Positions 29,282 to 38,626 are shown, numbered from the stretch's first letter. The stretch is 64,000 nt of DNA from Acidisoma silvae (GCF_020618775.1 NZ_JAESVB010000001.1:910442-974441), one strand, 5' to 3'. Notes: generated by a model not told the origin, from the letters alone. Numbers and translations: made by a program.

Positions 29282-29740
29282 CTAGGAATCTGATCTGGGT
29301 TTTGCCGGATCGTAGTCCCAGACGAAGGTCACAGTATCAGGTTCCTTCTTCACAACAGGAAGCCCGATATTGGCTGCGCGCCGCAACAGGTCCGGGCTTA
29401 GCTCAGAAAAGGAATGGCCTTTGTAATTGCCCTCAAAAAAGGTCGCCTGCCATGCCAAGGATTGTTCCTGCATAATTATTTGAATCGCGGCGATGTTCGG
29501 CTCCAGCGCGTCCAGAATAAGTCGGAGATGCGCGGTGCCGTCCCTGAGTCTCTCCCGGCCATCTACAGTAAAGCCGCAATATCCAGTCTTAGCGAAGGAT
29601 TGGCCCATCGGATCACCTTTCCGTCTGGGTCGTTTGCATGTCAGGGGAATCAGAGCAAGAAGCGAGGTCGGGTCAAGTTTGTCGCCCTTGACGTCGAGAA
29701 CAATAAAGCTCTCGTAATCCTCGTCTTCACTGCTCATCAT
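29282..29740 (-). CDS. DUF4279-like protein, possible immunity protein
   Basis: 152 aa from ATG 29740; a start at 29764 would add eight residues. The pattern ESFIVLDVKGDKLDPTSL, then CKRPRRKGDPM, CGFTVDGRERLRDG, and a long region about an alternating Leu/Ala helix (HLRLILDALEPNIAAIQII) resembles DUF4279, a family often seen beside polymorphic toxins. Assignment is by eye and moderate. It is the third gene of a tight minus-strand trio, 38 bases or less behind its neighbour, and the trio is visibly richer in A and T than Ku or LigD next door. Confidence 0.6.
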   Translation of the reverse strand: MMSSEDEDYESFIVLDVKGDKLDPTSLLALIPLTCKRPRRKGDPMGQSFAKTGYCGFTVDGRERLRDGTAHLRLILDALEPNIAAIQIIMQEQSLAWQATFFEGNYKGHSFSELSPDLLRRAANIGLPVVKKEPDTVTFVWDYDPAKPRSDS

Positions 29741-29778
29741 TGTGATTGCTTGATTGTGGTACAAGCGGCAACTTGGCC

Positions 29779-30294
29779 TTAGCGGGCTTCAATATAGCTT
29801 AGACTGCCATCCATGGCTGCAATCAGAAACGGGCCGCCTTTCTCACGCAGCGACCATTGATCCGCGTCGATATCTGTTGCGGGCCAGATTTCAAGGATAG
29901 CGTCGAGGTCGAAGGCAAGACGAAATCGCCCTACTGCAGAGATCGGCTCGACAGCCAGAAGTTTTTGGCCATCGAGGTCGGACAGGATATCCCTCATCTC
30001 GCTTTGCATGGAGGTTTGGCTGCCTGCTGTCTTGTCCTTTGTGCGCAGCGTCCAATGGGCATGTTCGATCCAGAAATGCCATTGCCCCAGAACGCTGATC
30101 CGCCGTCGCGACAGATTCCGTCTCACCTTGTCGGAAGCCGATTCCGATGGCGTGACCGGTTCCCTGACGGCTAGATAAGGGTCGCCGAATTCCATCGTGA
30201 TCATCGTGCCCCAGCCATTGGCCACATTCCAGGCGCAAAGCCCGATGAGCGGCTGAAAGGCGGTGGTGAGATTTGTCTGCGGGTGAGTCGTCAT
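29779..30294 (-). CDS. Unknown protein, possible immunity protein
   Basis: 171 aa, no signal peptide or membrane segment. PLIGLCAWNVANGWGTMITMEFG near the start, VRRNLSRRRISVLGQWHFWIEHAHWTL in the middle and ILSDLDGQKLL then FRLAFDLDAILEI near the end look like a soluble, Trp-rich family I recall beside bacterial toxins, but I cannot give a family number. Starts 6 bases after the stop of the toxin-like gene upstream. The operon position suggests it protects against that product. Confidence 0.6.
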   Translation of the reverse strand: MTTHPQTNLTTAFQPLIGLCAWNVANGWGTMITMEFGDPYLAVREPVTPSESASDKVRRNLSRRRISVLGQWHFWIEHAHWTLRTKDKTAGSQTSMQSEMRDILSDLDGQKLLAVEPISAVGRFRLAFDLDAILEIWPATDIDADQWSLREKGGPFLIAAMDGSLSYIEAR

Positions 30295-30300
30295 GCTGCC

Positions 30301-30996
30301 CTACTTATTAAACATGTCACGCGCTTCTTGGAGAATTTCTTTGAACCCCAAATTTTGGCCGCTGATTTCCAGGTGAAGCTGGGTGCGCTCATCTTTGGTA
30401 AGGCGCAGCATACTGCAGATTGCGTCGATCTGACGATTTTGCGTTTTGTTATTGCCGGGCGTTCCGTCATCGGCTGTGGGTATGAGCGCACTGTTAGAAC
30501 CTGTCTTGTCAGTTTTGAGACGTTCACTCGCTTGCTCAGTAAAGCCAATATCTTTGATTTTTTGTCTACGCAGTTTTGATATCGGCACATGATTGAGCTC
30601 AGCCCATAACCGAATAAGTGCGCGCGTATCATGCGTATAAAGCGCAATTAGTTGACGTGCGCTGTGATAGGGCGTGGGCGGATTGGTCGATGGTGCCAAG
30701 CGCGGTGGCAAGTTCGGTGGCTCACGCGGGAGACGCGGTGCGTGCAGCCGCATCACAGTCTGCAGCGCGGGTAGGCGCTGATCGTCATCCGTTACAAGCA
30801 CAGTTTCTTGCTCGGGCTGATTGGCAGATGCGGCGGGACGCGACCATGGTTTCGGCCGGAAGGTCGCGCGAAATTTCACCCAGCCGGGATGGGCGGCCAG
30901 CCACTCTTGCGGCATCGGCGCGCCGTCCGGCACGAAGACGAAAGGCACGCGGAGATGGGTGAGATGGGAGGGGACGTCGTTCCGCTGGGTTTGCAT
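30301..30996 (-). CDS. Putative polymorphic-toxin-like protein
   Basis: 231 aa from ATG 30996, which has the ribosome binding site GGGAG; a TTG at 31011 is the only earlier start. The N-terminal ~100 residues are Pro/Arg-rich (VPFVFVPDGAPMPQEWLAAHPG, LPREPPNLPPRLAPSTNPPTP). The C-terminus ends IDAICSMLRLTKDERTQLHLEISGQ and FKEILQEARDMF; the pattern Leu-x-x-Glu-x-x-x-x-Leu-His-x-x-Ile-Ser-Gly recurs at the end of many bacterial toxin modules. No secretion signal was found. Function as a toxin is inferred from this tail and from two immunity-like genes directly downstream. Confidence 0.55.
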   Translation of the reverse strand: MQTQRNDVPSHLTHLRVPFVFVPDGAPMPQEWLAAHPGWVKFRATFRPKPWSRPAASANQPEQETVLVTDDDQRLPALQTVMRLHAPRLPREPPNLPPRLAPSTNPPTPYHSARQLIALYTHDTRALIRLWAELNHVPISKLRRQKIKDIGFTEQASERLKTDKTGSNSALIPTADDGTPGNNKTQNRQIDAICSMLRLTKDERTQLHLEISGQNLGFKEILQEARDMFNK

Positions 30997-31016
30997 CGGT
31001 GTCGCTCCCAATTGTT

Positions 31017-31022
31017 ATTATA
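31017..31022 (-). promoter_or_regulatory. Candidate -10 element (TATAAT) for the toxin-like operon
   Basis: On the minus strand TATAAT is read at 31022-31017, 21 bases before ATG 30996, in a short AT-rich island. No -35 hexamer at a proper distance is convincing, so this is a weak call. Confidence 0.3.
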
Positions 31023-31082
31023 ACTAACATTTAAGGAACGAAATTGCAATGAAAATGTGTGAGTGCTATTCGATCGGGTAGA

Positions 31083-31103
31083 CCCGCGGGACAAGCCCGC
31101 GGG
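31083..31103. repeat. Hairpin repeat, degenerate member of the CTTGT-loop family
   Basis: CCCGCGGG-ACAAG-CCCGCGGG. The ACAAG loop is the complement of the CTTGT loop seen in the copies at 38.5 and 47.9 kb, but the outer GTCA/TGAC ends are absent. It lies between the aminotransferase 3' end and the toxin-like operon; both are on the minus strand. Confidence 0.6.
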
Positions 31104-31225
31104 CGACACTGCCAGGCATCCATGCTACCGGGGATCGAAACCGCCAGTCAGCGACGCAATAAGCCGTCTTCCGCGCACTTGTTGCGCGGACCTACCTACC
31201 GCGGTAAGCGAAACAGAAAGCACGG

Positions 31226-32554
31226 CTAACCGACCTGCACCAGTTCCGGCACTGCCTTCACCGCCTGCAATGCGGCGTCAACGATGCCGAGCGTTTCCTC
31301 GGTCAGTGCCGCGTCCATCAGCAGCCCCGGCTTGAACTGCAGGATGCGCGGGTCGAGCGTCGAGAAGATCGCCCAGACTCCGCGCTCATACAGCGCGCGA
31401 GAGACGAAGCGCGCTCCGGTTGGGTGATCAAAGCCGAGGCCGATGACGAGACCGTTCTGGCGGATTTCGTTGAGGAAGCTGTGGCGGGTCTGCATCTCCT
31501 CCAGCCCTGCGCGCAGCCTTGTCGCCACCCGCGCGCCGTTGGCAACGCTTTCCGGCCTGAGCGTGATCTCCAGCGCCTTCAGCGCCACCACGCAGCCGAG
31601 TTCCGCGCCGCCGCCCGTTGACATATGGGCGAAGCCGTCCTCCTCCAGCCAGCGGCCGGCGCGCGGGGAGACGAGGACCACGCCGAGCGGATAAAGTCCG
31701 CCGCCGATGCCCTTGCCCGCGACGATGATATCCGGCGTCACGCCATAGCCTTCGATGGCCCAAAGCGTGCCGGTGCGCATCAGCCCGGTCTGCACCTCGT
31801 CCGCGATGTAAAGCGCGCCGTAGCGCTCGCACAAAGCCTTCACGCCGGGCAGATAGCCTGTCGCCGGCATGGGAAAGCCATAGGTCGCCGGAATGGTTTC
31901 CATGATCACGCAAGCGATGTCCTCGGCCGCCAGGGCCTGCTCCATCGCCTCCAGATCGTTGAACGGCACTTGCACGAATTCATCCGGCCGGTCCGACAGG
32001 AAACGTTCCGAGAAGCGGCCGTCGCCGGTACAGACGGCCAGACCCGTATGGCCGTGATAGGCCTTGATGACGGAGACGATCTTCCGGCGTCCCGTCGCAT
32101 GGCGCGCGGATTTCAGCGCGATATCGATGGCCTCCCCACCGCCCGAGCCGAAGATGGTGCGGCAGCCGGGGAAGGGCGCGGTCGCCGCTAGCGCTTCGGC
32201 CAGCGCGGTGCGCGCCAGGCTCGGGAAATGATGGTTGCCCATGTCGAACGTATCCAGCGCGTCCCGCAGCGCCGTCACCAGTTCTGTGTTGCGATGGCCC
32301 AGATTATAGGTGCCGCCGTTCAAATGCAGGTCGATCAGCCGCTTGCCGGAGACGTCGAATAGTTCGTAGCCCTGGCGCTTGCCGATGACGAGATCGGTGC
32401 CGCTCTCCTGCCAGAATTTCGTTTTGTCCGGGTTCCAGTAGCGGGCCGCTTTCTCCATCACCTCGGCCTTGGAGGCGAAGCCGAGGCCGCCCGAAAAGAA
32501 GGTTCCGCTACCCGAAATCTCGTCCATATTCCGCCGGTCCCGCATTGACGTCAT
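31226..32554 (-). CDS. Class III PLP-dependent aminotransferase or phospholyase
   Basis: 442 aa from ATG 32554; 32545 and 32527 are other possible starts, and an ATG at 32584 would overlap the divergent kinase start. Fold type I PLP enzyme of class III: FGSGGGEAIDIALKSAR (cofactor phosphate loop), YHGHTGLAV, IADEVQTGLMRTG (Asp to the PLP ring nitrogen) and the PLP lysine in VAGKGIGGGLYPLG. Relatives include ornithine, GABA and putrescine aminotransferases and the phospholyases for phospho-hydroxylysine or phosphoethanolamine. A neighbouring APH-fold kinase favours the phospholyase logic, but the substrate is not shown by the sequence. Confidence 0.85.
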   Translation of the reverse strand: MTSMRDRRNMDEISGSGTFFSGGLGFASKAEVMEKAARYWNPDKTKFWQESGTDLVIGKRQGYELFDVSGKRLIDLHLNGGTYNLGHRNTELVTALRDALDTFDMGNHHFPSLARTALAEALAATAPFPGCRTIFGSGGGEAIDIALKSARHATGRRKIVSVIKAYHGHTGLAVCTGDGRFSERFLSDRPDEFVQVPFNDLEAMEQALAAEDIACVIMETIPATYGFPMPATGYLPGVKALCERYGALYIADEVQTGLMRTGTLWAIEGYGVTPDIIVAGKGIGGGLYPLGVVLVSPRAGRWLEEDGFAHMSTGGGAELGCVVALKALEITLRPESVANGARVATRLRAGLEEMQTRHSFLNEIRQNGLVIGLGFDHPTGARFVSRALYERGVWAIFSTLDPRILQFKPGLLMDAALTEETLGIVDAALQAVKAVPELVQVG

Positions 32555-32582
32555 GATCCCGCTGCCCGGATGATGGGCCGCC

Positions 32583-33563
32583 ATGACCTATAATGACCAA
32601 TTCCTGGCGAGCTTGCATATCGCGCTCGGCCAAAAGCTACACGAATGGGCTTTCTCGCCTGCGGCGACGCTGTCTCTGCTCAATATTTCCGAAAACGCGA
32701 CCTATCTGGCGGAGGAGGGGACGCGGCGGCTGGTGCTGCGCGTGCATCGCCCGGCCTATCACCGGCCGCAGGAAATCATGGGCGAACTCGCCTGGATTGC
32801 GGCTCTGCGCGCCGATGGCGTGGTCGATACGCCGGCGCCGGTGGCGGGCGTGGATGGCCAGTTGCTGCATCGCCTGGACCATGACGGAACCGAGCGTGCG
32901 GTCACTGCCTTCGCCTTCGTACCCGGCCGGTCGCCGGAACCGCATGAGGATCTGGGTGACTGGTTCCAGGACCTGGGCAGGGTCACGGCGCGGCTGCATA
33001 CCCATGCGCGAACCTGGCAAAAGCCGGCCGATTTCAACCGCAAAAGCTGGACGGTGGACAGCATTCTGGGCCGCGACGGCTATTGGGGGGACTGGCGGGC
33101 GGGGCTCGGGCTTGATGCGGCGGGGCTGCGCCTGCTGGCCCAGGCGCAATACGCGATTTCCTTCAAGCTCGCCCAGTACGGCATGGGGGAGGACCGTTTC
33201 GGCCTTATTCATGGTGACCTGCGGCTCGCCAATCTTCTGGTCGAAGGCGACCGGCTGCGGGTGATCGATTTCGATGACTGTGGCTTCGGCTGGTTCATGT
33301 ATGACTTCGCCGCCGCCGTCAGCTTTTTCGAGCATGAGCCGGTGGTGCCGCAGCTCGCGGAGCGCTGGGTGGAAGGGTATCGGCGCGTGGCGCCGTTATC
33401 GGCCGAGGATATCGCCATCCTGCCGGCCCTTGTGTTGATGCGGCGGATGCTGCTGGTGGCCTGGGTCGCCAGCCACGCGGAAACGCCGACCGCGCAGGAA
33501 ATGGGCGCGGCCTATACCGAGGGCGCGCTGGCGCTCGCGGACCGGTTTCTGTCGTCACCATAG
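32583..33563 (+). CDS. APH-fold phosphotransferase (small-molecule kinase)
   Basis: 326 aa. Aminoglycoside-phosphotransferase/choline-kinase fold: N-terminal nucleotide lobe with TRRLVLRVHRP (Lys/Arg region), then catalytic GLIHGDLRLANLLV (Asp) and metal-binding VIDFDDCGFGWFMYDFA. The family includes homoserine, hydroxylysine and choline kinases; antibiotic resistance is unlikely in this metabolic setting. It starts 28 bases from the divergent aminotransferase and is followed 9 bases later by the SDR gene. Confidence 0.85.
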   Translation: MTYNDQFLASLHIALGQKLHEWAFSPAATLSLLNISENATYLAEEGTRRLVLRVHRPAYHRPQEIMGELAWIAALRADGVVDTPAPVAGVDGQLLHRLDHDGTERAVTAFAFVPGRSPEPHEDLGDWFQDLGRVTARLHTHARTWQKPADFNRKSWTVDSILGRDGYWGDWRAGLGLDAAGLRLLAQAQYAISFKLAQYGMGEDRFGLIHGDLRLANLLVEGDRLRVIDFDDCGFGWFMYDFAAAVSFFEHEPVVPQLAERWVEGYRRVAPLSAEDIAILPALVLMRRMLLVAWVASHAETPTAQEMGAAYTEGALALADRFLSSP

Positions 33564-33572
33564 GAAGCAGGC

Positions 33573-34346
33573 ATGTTCACATCACTCGCCGACCGGGTCG
33601 CGGTCGTTACCGGCGCCAGCAAGGGCATCGGCCGGGGCATCGCCAAGCGCTTTGCGGAAGCCGGCTGCCGCGTCGTCGTGGTGGCGCGGGATCGCCATGC
33701 GGCGACCCTGGTGGCCGAGGATATTGCCGTCACGGGTGGCCGGGCGGTGGCGATTGCCGCCGATATCGCGACCGAGGCCGGGGCGCATGCCATCGCGGCG
33801 GCGGCGCAGGATCATTTCGGCGGCATCGATATCCTCTGTGCCAATGCCGGCATCTTCCCCTCGGCCAAGCTGGAGGACATGACGGCGGCCGATTTCGACG
33901 AGGTCATGGGCATCAACCTGCGCGGCACTTTCCTCTCCGTCAAAGCCTGTATGCCGGCCTTGGCGAAAACCGGGCGCGGGCGGATTGTGGTGACATCCTC
34001 CATCACCGGGCCCATCACGGGCTTTCCCGGCTGGTCCCATTACGGCGCCAGCAAGGCGGGGCAATTGGGCTTCATCCGCACCGCCGCCATCGAACTGGCG
34101 GCCAAGGGCATCACCATCAATGCCGTGCTGCCGGGCAATATCGCGACCGAAGGGCTGATCGCCATGGGCCAGGATTATATGCAGTCGATGGCCGCCTCCA
34201 TTCCGCTGAAACGGCTGGGCTCGGTCGAGGATATCGCCAATGCGGCCTTGTTCTTCGCGACCGAGGAGGCCGGCTATATCACCGGCCAGACGCTGGTCAT
34301 CGACGGCGGGCAGGTTCTGCCCGAAAGCCTGGGCGCGCTCGATTGA
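33573..34346 (+). CDS. Short-chain dehydrogenase/reductase (FabG-like)
   Basis: 257 aa classical SDR. Cofactor loop [21 protein letters not shown] equivalent [12 protein letters not shown], catalytic Ser in VVTSSITGP and Tyr/Lys in [11 protein letters not shown]. Closest in style to 3-oxoacyl-ACP reductase-like oxidoreductases, but the alcohol or ketone substrate is unknown. Its TGA overlaps the TTG start of hutC (TTGA), so SDR and regulator are translationally coupled; the APH kinase is just upstream. Confidence 0.88.
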   Translation: MFTSLADRVAVVTGASKGIGRGIAKRFAEAGCRVVVVARDRHAATLVAEDIAVTGGRAVAIAADIATEAGAHAIAAAAQDHFGGIDILCANAGIFPSAKLEDMTAADFDEVMGINLRGTFLSVKACMPALAKTGRGRIVVTSSITGPITGFPGWSHYGASKAGQLGFIRTAAIELAAKGITINAVLPGNIATEGLIAMGQDYMQSMAASIPLKRLGSVEDIANAALFFATEEAGYITGQTLVIDGGQVLPESLGALD

Positions 34347-35026
34347 ACCTCAGCGACCGCATCCGCGCCGATATCGAAACGCGCATTCTCTCGGGCGAAT
34401 GGAAGCCCGGCCACCCGATCCCGGCCGAACATGCGCTGATGGCCGAATATGGCTGCGCGCGCATGACGGTGAACAAGGCGATAGCCGCCATGGCCGCCGC
34501 CGGGCTGGTGACGCGCCGCAGGCGGGCCGGCACGGTGGTGGCGGCCCCTGCGGCCGAACGCGCGGTAATGGAAATCGCCGATATCGCCGAGGAATCGGAT
34601 CGGCTGGGCCTCTCCTATCGCTTCACGATCCTGTCGCGGGCGGTGGAGGCCGGGGCGGATGGGCCTATGCTCTCCATCACCACGCTGCATGAGCGGGGTG
34701 GCGAACCGCTGGCGCTGGAGGAGCGGCGCATTTCCCTGGTCGCCGTGCCGGAAGCGGCGGCCGAAAGCTTTGCCGAGGCGCCACCCGGTACCTGGCTGTT
34801 GCAGCATGTCGCCTGGACCGAGGCCGAGCATGTCATCGGCGCGTTGGGGGCCGACCCGGCGCTGGCTCGGCGGCTGGATATCGCGACCGGCGCTCCCTGC
34901 CTGACGCTGGATCGGCGCACCTGGCAGGGCGGTGAACTGGTGACGGAGGTGCGGCTGACCTATCCGGCCTCGCGCCATCGCTTCACCAGCCGTTTCGCCC
35001 AGCGCGGGGAAGGGGCGCCCGGCTAG
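34343..35026 (+). CDS. hutC: HutC, GntR-family repressor of histidine utilisation
   Basis: 227 aa. N-terminal GntR winged helix ([31 protein letters not shown] and [14 protein letters not shown], about residues 5-68), then the UTRA effector domain (about 90-225) that senses urocanate in known HutC proteins. It starts with TTG inside the end of the SDR gene. hutH and hutU follow 250 bases downstream on the same strand behind a matching palindrome. Confidence 0.9.
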   Translation: MNLSDRIRADIETRILSGEWKPGHPIPAEHALMAEYGCARMTVNKAIAAMAAAGLVTRRRRAGTVVAAPAAERAVMEIADIAEESDRLGLSYRFTILSRAVEAGADGPMLSITTLHERGGEPLALEERRISLVAVPEAAAESFAEAPPGTWLLQHVAWTEAEHVIGALGADPALARRLDIATGAPCLTLDRRTWQGGELVTEVRLTYPASRHRFTSRFAQRGEGAPG

Positions 35027-35039
35027 GGGCGCCCGGCTA
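35012..35039 (+). repeat. Perfect 14-bp tandem duplication across the hutC stop
   Basis: GGGGCGCCCGGCTA occurs twice head to tail (35012-35025 and 35026-35039). The first copy supplies part of the hutC TAG stop. A slipped-strand duplication is the simplest source; the copy after the stop is noncoding. Confidence 0.85.
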
Positions 35040-35073
35040 GGGGATGATGAGCGGTGTGCCTCAAGGAAAAAAT

Positions 35074-35091
35074 TATATGTATAGACATATA
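35074..35091. promoter_or_regulatory. HutC-type operator upstream of hutH
   Basis: Perfect inverted repeat TATATGT-ATAG-ACATATA in an AT-rich island. The core TGTATAGACA differs at one base from the TGTATATACA core reported for HutC sites in pseudomonads. It lies between hutC and hutHU, so HutC probably represses hutHU from here; binding is inferred from symmetry and position. Confidence 0.7.
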
Positions 35092-35133
35092 CGATGATCG
35101 CTCTTAGAGGTTGATGCGCTTTACCGTTCAGAT

Positions 35134-35219
35134 CGTCACCCTCGGGCTTGACCCGAGGGTCTATGTCCGGGCGTCGCGACGCTGCGCGCTGGATGCGCGG
35201 GTCAAGCCCGCGCATGACG
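35134..35219. repeat. Cruciform repeat in the hutH leader
   Basis: Bounded by CGTCA and TGACG. Two hairpins, ACCCTCGGG-CTTGA-CCCGAGGGT and TGCGCGGG-TCAAG-CCCGCGCA, flank a centre containing GGCGTCGCGACGC. This copy lies downstream of the HutC palindrome and ahead of hutH, so a transcript begun at the operator would carry it in its leader. Confidence 0.75.
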
Positions 35220-35277
35220 AAAAGAGGGTATCGGTCGGCTCAACTTATTCTTCTTCAGCTGCGCTAGGGGTAACCGA

Positions 35278-36819
35278 ATGACATTGGTTTTAAAGCCTGG
35301 ATCGGTGCCGCTGTCCGATTGGCGCCGCATCTATCGCAACGGCACGCTGGGTCTGTCGCTTGACCCGGCCTCGGCCGGCCCAATTGCCGCCAGTGCGGCG
35401 GCGGTGCAGAAAATTCTCGCCAAGGGCGAGCCGATCTACGGCATCAATACCGGCTTCGGTAAGCTGGCCAGCATCCGCATCGACGATGCCGATCTCGAAA
35501 AGCTCCAGCGCAATATCGTGCTGTCCCATGCCGCCGGCGTGGGCGACCCGATGCCGGCCTCGGTCGCGCGGCTGATGATGGCGCTGAAGCTTGCCAGCCT
35601 CGCGCAGGGTGCCTCCGGCATCCGCCCGGAAACGGCCGCTTTGCTGGAAGCCATGCTGGCGCAGGATCTGGTGCCGGTGGTGCCGGGCCAGGGCTCGGTC
35701 GGCGCCTCCGGCGACCTCGCGCCGCTGTCGCATATGACGGCGACCATGATCGGCGTCGGCGAGATTTTCTATCGCGGTGAGCGGATGGAGGCTGTAGCGG
35801 CCTTGGCGAAAGCCGGTCTGGCGCCGATTACGCTCGGCCCCAAGGAAGGTCTGGCGCTGCTCAACGGCACGCAGTTTTCCACGGCCTACGCGCTGGCCGG
35901 GCTGTTCGAGGCCGAGCTGCTGCTGCAATCCGCGCTGGTGACCGGCGCGCTCTCGACCGACGCCGCCAAGGGGTCCGACACGCCTTTCGATCCGCGCATC
36001 CATGTGCTGCGCCGCCATCAGGGCCAGATTGACGTAGCAAGCGCCTTGCGCGGCCTGATGGACGGCAGCGTCATCCGCGCCTCCCATGTCGAAGGTGATG
36101 AGCGTGTACAGGATCCGTATTGCCTGCGCTGCCAGCCGCAGGTGATGGGCGCGGCGCTGGAGGTGCTGCGCCAGGCGGCAACGACCTTGGGCAACGAAGC
36201 CAATGGCGTCTCCGACAATCCGCTGGTCTTCGCGGAACAGGGCGAGGTGCTGTCGGGTGGCAATTTCCACGCCGAGCCGGTGGCTTTCGCCGCCGATATG
36301 ATCGCGCTGACGCTGTGCGAAATCGGCTCCATCGCCGAGCGGCGTCTGGCCATGCTGATTGATCCGGCTTTGTCCGGCCTGCCTGCCTTCCTGACGCCCA
36401 AGCCCGGCCTCAATTCGGGCTTCATGATCCCGCAGGTCACCGCCGCCGCGCTGGTCTCCGAGAACAAGCAGATGGCGCATCCCGCCAGCGTGGACAGCAT
36501 TCCGACTTCGGCCAATCAGGAAGATCATGTCTCCATGGCTGCCCACGGTGCGCGCCGCCTGATGGGCATGGCCGCCAATCTGGGCCATGTGCTGGGCATC
36601 GAATTGCTGGCCGCCGCCCAGGGCTGTGACTTCCATGCGCCGATGATGTCCAGCGCGCCTTTGGAGGCCGTGCGCAAGCTGCTGCGCGGCAGCGTGCCGA
36701 TGCTGGACGAAGACCGCCACTTCTCCCCCGATATGGAGGCAGCCACCGCGCTGATCCGCTCGGGTTCCGTTATCAACGCTGCCGGTTACACGCTTCCTTC
36801 GCTGGAGATCGCCGCATGA
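35278..36819 (+). CDS. hutH: Histidine ammonia-lyase
   Basis: First step of histidine breakdown: histidine to urocanate plus ammonia. 513 aa. The MIO prosthetic group forms from Ala-Ser-Gly in [25 protein letters not shown] and NTGFG-type N-terminal motifs and [14 protein letters not shown] are conserved. Its TGA overlaps hutU (ATGA). Start ATG 35278 is preceded by the repeat-containing leader. Confidence 0.97.
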   Translation: MTLVLKPGSVPLSDWRRIYRNGTLGLSLDPASAGPIAASAAAVQKILAKGEPIYGINTGFGKLASIRIDDADLEKLQRNIVLSHAAGVGDPMPASVARLMMALKLASLAQGASGIRPETAALLEAMLAQDLVPVVPGQGSVGASGDLAPLSHMTATMIGVGEIFYRGERMEAVAALAKAGLAPITLGPKEGLALLNGTQFSTAYALAGLFEAELLLQSALVTGALSTDAAKGSDTPFDPRIHVLRRHQGQIDVASALRGLMDGSVIRASHVEGDERVQDPYCLRCQPQVMGAALEVLRQAATTLGNEANGVSDNPLVFAEQGEVLSGGNFHAEPVAFAADMIALTLCEIGSIAERRLAMLIDPALSGLPAFLTPKPGLNSGFMIPQVTAAALVSENKQMAHPASVDSIPTSANQEDHVSMAAHGARRLMGMAANLGHVLGIELLAAAQGCDFHAPMMSSAPLEAVRKLLRGSVPMLDEDRHFSPDMEAATALIRSGSVINAAGYTLPSLEIAA

Positions 36820-38483
36820 CCCGCCTCGACAATTCCCGCAAAATCGCCGCCCCGCACGGCACGGAACTTTCCGCCAAGTCCTGGCTGACGGAAGCGCCGC
36901 TGCGTATGCTGATGAACAATCTGGACGCGGCTGTCGCCGAACGCCCGGAGGAACTGGTCGTCTATGGCGGCATCGGCCGCGCCGCGCGCGACTGGGAGAG
37001 TTTTGACCGAATCGTGGCCGCCCTGCGCGATCTGGAAGAGAACCAGACTCTGCTGGTGCAGTCCGGCAAGCCGGTCGGCGTCTTCCAGACGCATAAGGAC
37101 GCGCCGCGCGTTCTGATTGCCAATTCAAATCTCGTGCCGCATTGGGCGAACTGGGATCATTTCCACGAGCTCGACCGCAAGGGCCTGATGATGTACGGCC
37201 AGATGACGGCCGGATCCTGGATCTATATCGGAACTCAGGGCATCGTTCAGGGCACGTATGAGACTTTCGTCGAAGTCGCCCGCCAGCATTATAACGGTGA
37301 CGCCAAAGGCCGCTGGATTCTGACTGGCGGCCTGGGTGGCATGGGCGGCGCGCAACCGCTGGCCGCCGTCATGGCAGGCTTCTCCTGCCTCGCCGTCGAA
37401 TGCCAGGCGAGCCGCATCGATATGCGCCTGCGCACCCGCTATCTGGATGTGCAGGCCAAGACCCTGGACGAGGCGCTGGAAATTCTCGACCGCGCCAAGG
37501 CTGACGGCAAGCCGGTCTCGGTCGGCCTGCTCGGCAATGCGGCAGAAGTTTTCGCGGAACTCGTCAAGCGCGGCGTCAAGCCCGATGCGGTGACGGACCA
37601 GACCTCGGCGCATGATCCGCTCAACGGCTATCTGCCCATCGGCTGGACGGTGGCGGAATGGGAAGACAAGCGCGAGCGTGACCCGCAATCCGTCATCCGC
37701 GCGTCTCGCGCCAGCATGGCAGTCCACGTGCGCGCCATGCTGGATTTCTGGAAGATGGGCATTCCCGTTCTCGACTACGGCAACAATATCCGTCAGGTCG
37801 CGAAGGATGAAGGTGTGGCCGACGCTTTCGACTTCCCCGGTTTCGTGCCGGCCTATATCCGCCCGCTCTTCTGCCGCGGCATCGGCCCCTTCCGCTGGGC
37901 CGCGCTGTCCGGCGACCCGGAAGATATCTACAAGACCGACCAGAAGGTGAAGGAGCTGCTGCCGGACAACGCGCATCTCCATAACTGGCTGGACATGGCG
38001 CGCGAGCGCATCGCCTTCCAGGGCCTGCCGGCGCGCATCTGCTGGGTCGGCCTCGGCGACCGTCATCGCCTGGGCCTCGCCTTTAACGAAATGGTGGCGA
38101 AGGGCGAGCTGAAGGCGCCGGTCGTCATCGGGCGTGACCATCTCGATTCCGGCTCGGTCGCGAGCCCGAACCGCGAGACGGAAGCCATGAAGGACGGCAG
38201 CGATGCCGTCTCCGACTGGCCTTTGCTCAACGCACTGCTCAACACCGCCTCAGGCGCCACCTGGGTGTCGCTGCATCACGGTGGCGGCGTCGGCATGGGC
38301 TTTTCGCAGCATTCCGGCATGGTCATCGTCGCCGACGGCACGGAAGACGCGGCCCGCCGGCTGGAGCGCGTGCTGTGGAATGACCCGGCAACGGGCGTCA
38401 TGCGCCATGCCGACGCGGGTTATGACATCGCGATCGACTGCGCGAAGGAGAAGGGCCTCAACCTGCCGGGTATTTTGGGCTGA
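36816..38483 (+). CDS. hutU: Urocanate hydratase
   Basis: Second step: urocanate to imidazolonepropionate, using tightly bound NAD. 555 aa, family length. Contains the NAD site [28 protein letters not shown] and the urocanase signature [16 protein letters not shown] with its cysteine. Coupled to hutH by a 4-base overlap. Transcription probably ends at the repeat at 38520-38598. Confidence 0.97.
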   Translation: MTRLDNSRKIAAPHGTELSAKSWLTEAPLRMLMNNLDAAVAERPEELVVYGGIGRAARDWESFDRIVAALRDLEENQTLLVQSGKPVGVFQTHKDAPRVLIANSNLVPHWANWDHFHELDRKGLMMYGQMTAGSWIYIGTQGIVQGTYETFVEVARQHYNGDAKGRWILTGGLGGMGGAQPLAAVMAGFSCLAVECQASRIDMRLRTRYLDVQAKTLDEALEILDRAKADGKPVSVGLLGNAAEVFAELVKRGVKPDAVTDQTSAHDPLNGYLPIGWTVAEWEDKRERDPQSVIRASRASMAVHVRAMLDFWKMGIPVLDYGNNIRQVAKDEGVADAFDFPGFVPAYIRPLFCRGIGPFRWAALSGDPEDIYKTDQKVKELLPDNAHLHNWLDMARERIAFQGLPARICWVGLGDRHRLGLAFNEMVAKGELKAPVVIGRDHLDSGSVASPNRETEAMKDGSDAVSDWPLLNALLNTASGATWVSLHHGGGVGMGFSQHSGMVIVADGTEDAARRLERVLWNDPATGVMRHADAGYDIAIDCAKEKGLNLPGILG

Positions 38484-38519
38484 GACGCTCTCTCGACAGT
38501 CAGATTGTCATTAAAACAA

Positions 38520-38598
38520 CGTCACCCCCGTGCTTGTCACGGGGGTCTTCTTCGCTGTTGCCAAAGCAAGAAGATCCCGGCTCAAGGCCGGGATGACG
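38520..38598. repeat. Cruciform intergenic repeat between hutU and lysR
   Basis: Ends CGTCA and TGACG; hairpin ACCCCCGTG-CTTGT-CACGGGGGT, a central TCTTCTT...AAGAAGA stem, then ATCCCGGC-TCAAG-GCCGGGAT. Same plan as 12098-12178. Placed between convergent 3' ends, so it may terminate both. Confidence 0.8.
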
Positions 38599-38626
38599 CG
38601 TTGACTTTATGACGTTCCACGAAATG

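Noticed and set aside
32583..33563. Aminoglycoside resistance gene
   Set aside because: The APH fold is shared by many metabolic kinases; placement with an SDR, a PLP enzyme and hutC points to catabolism.
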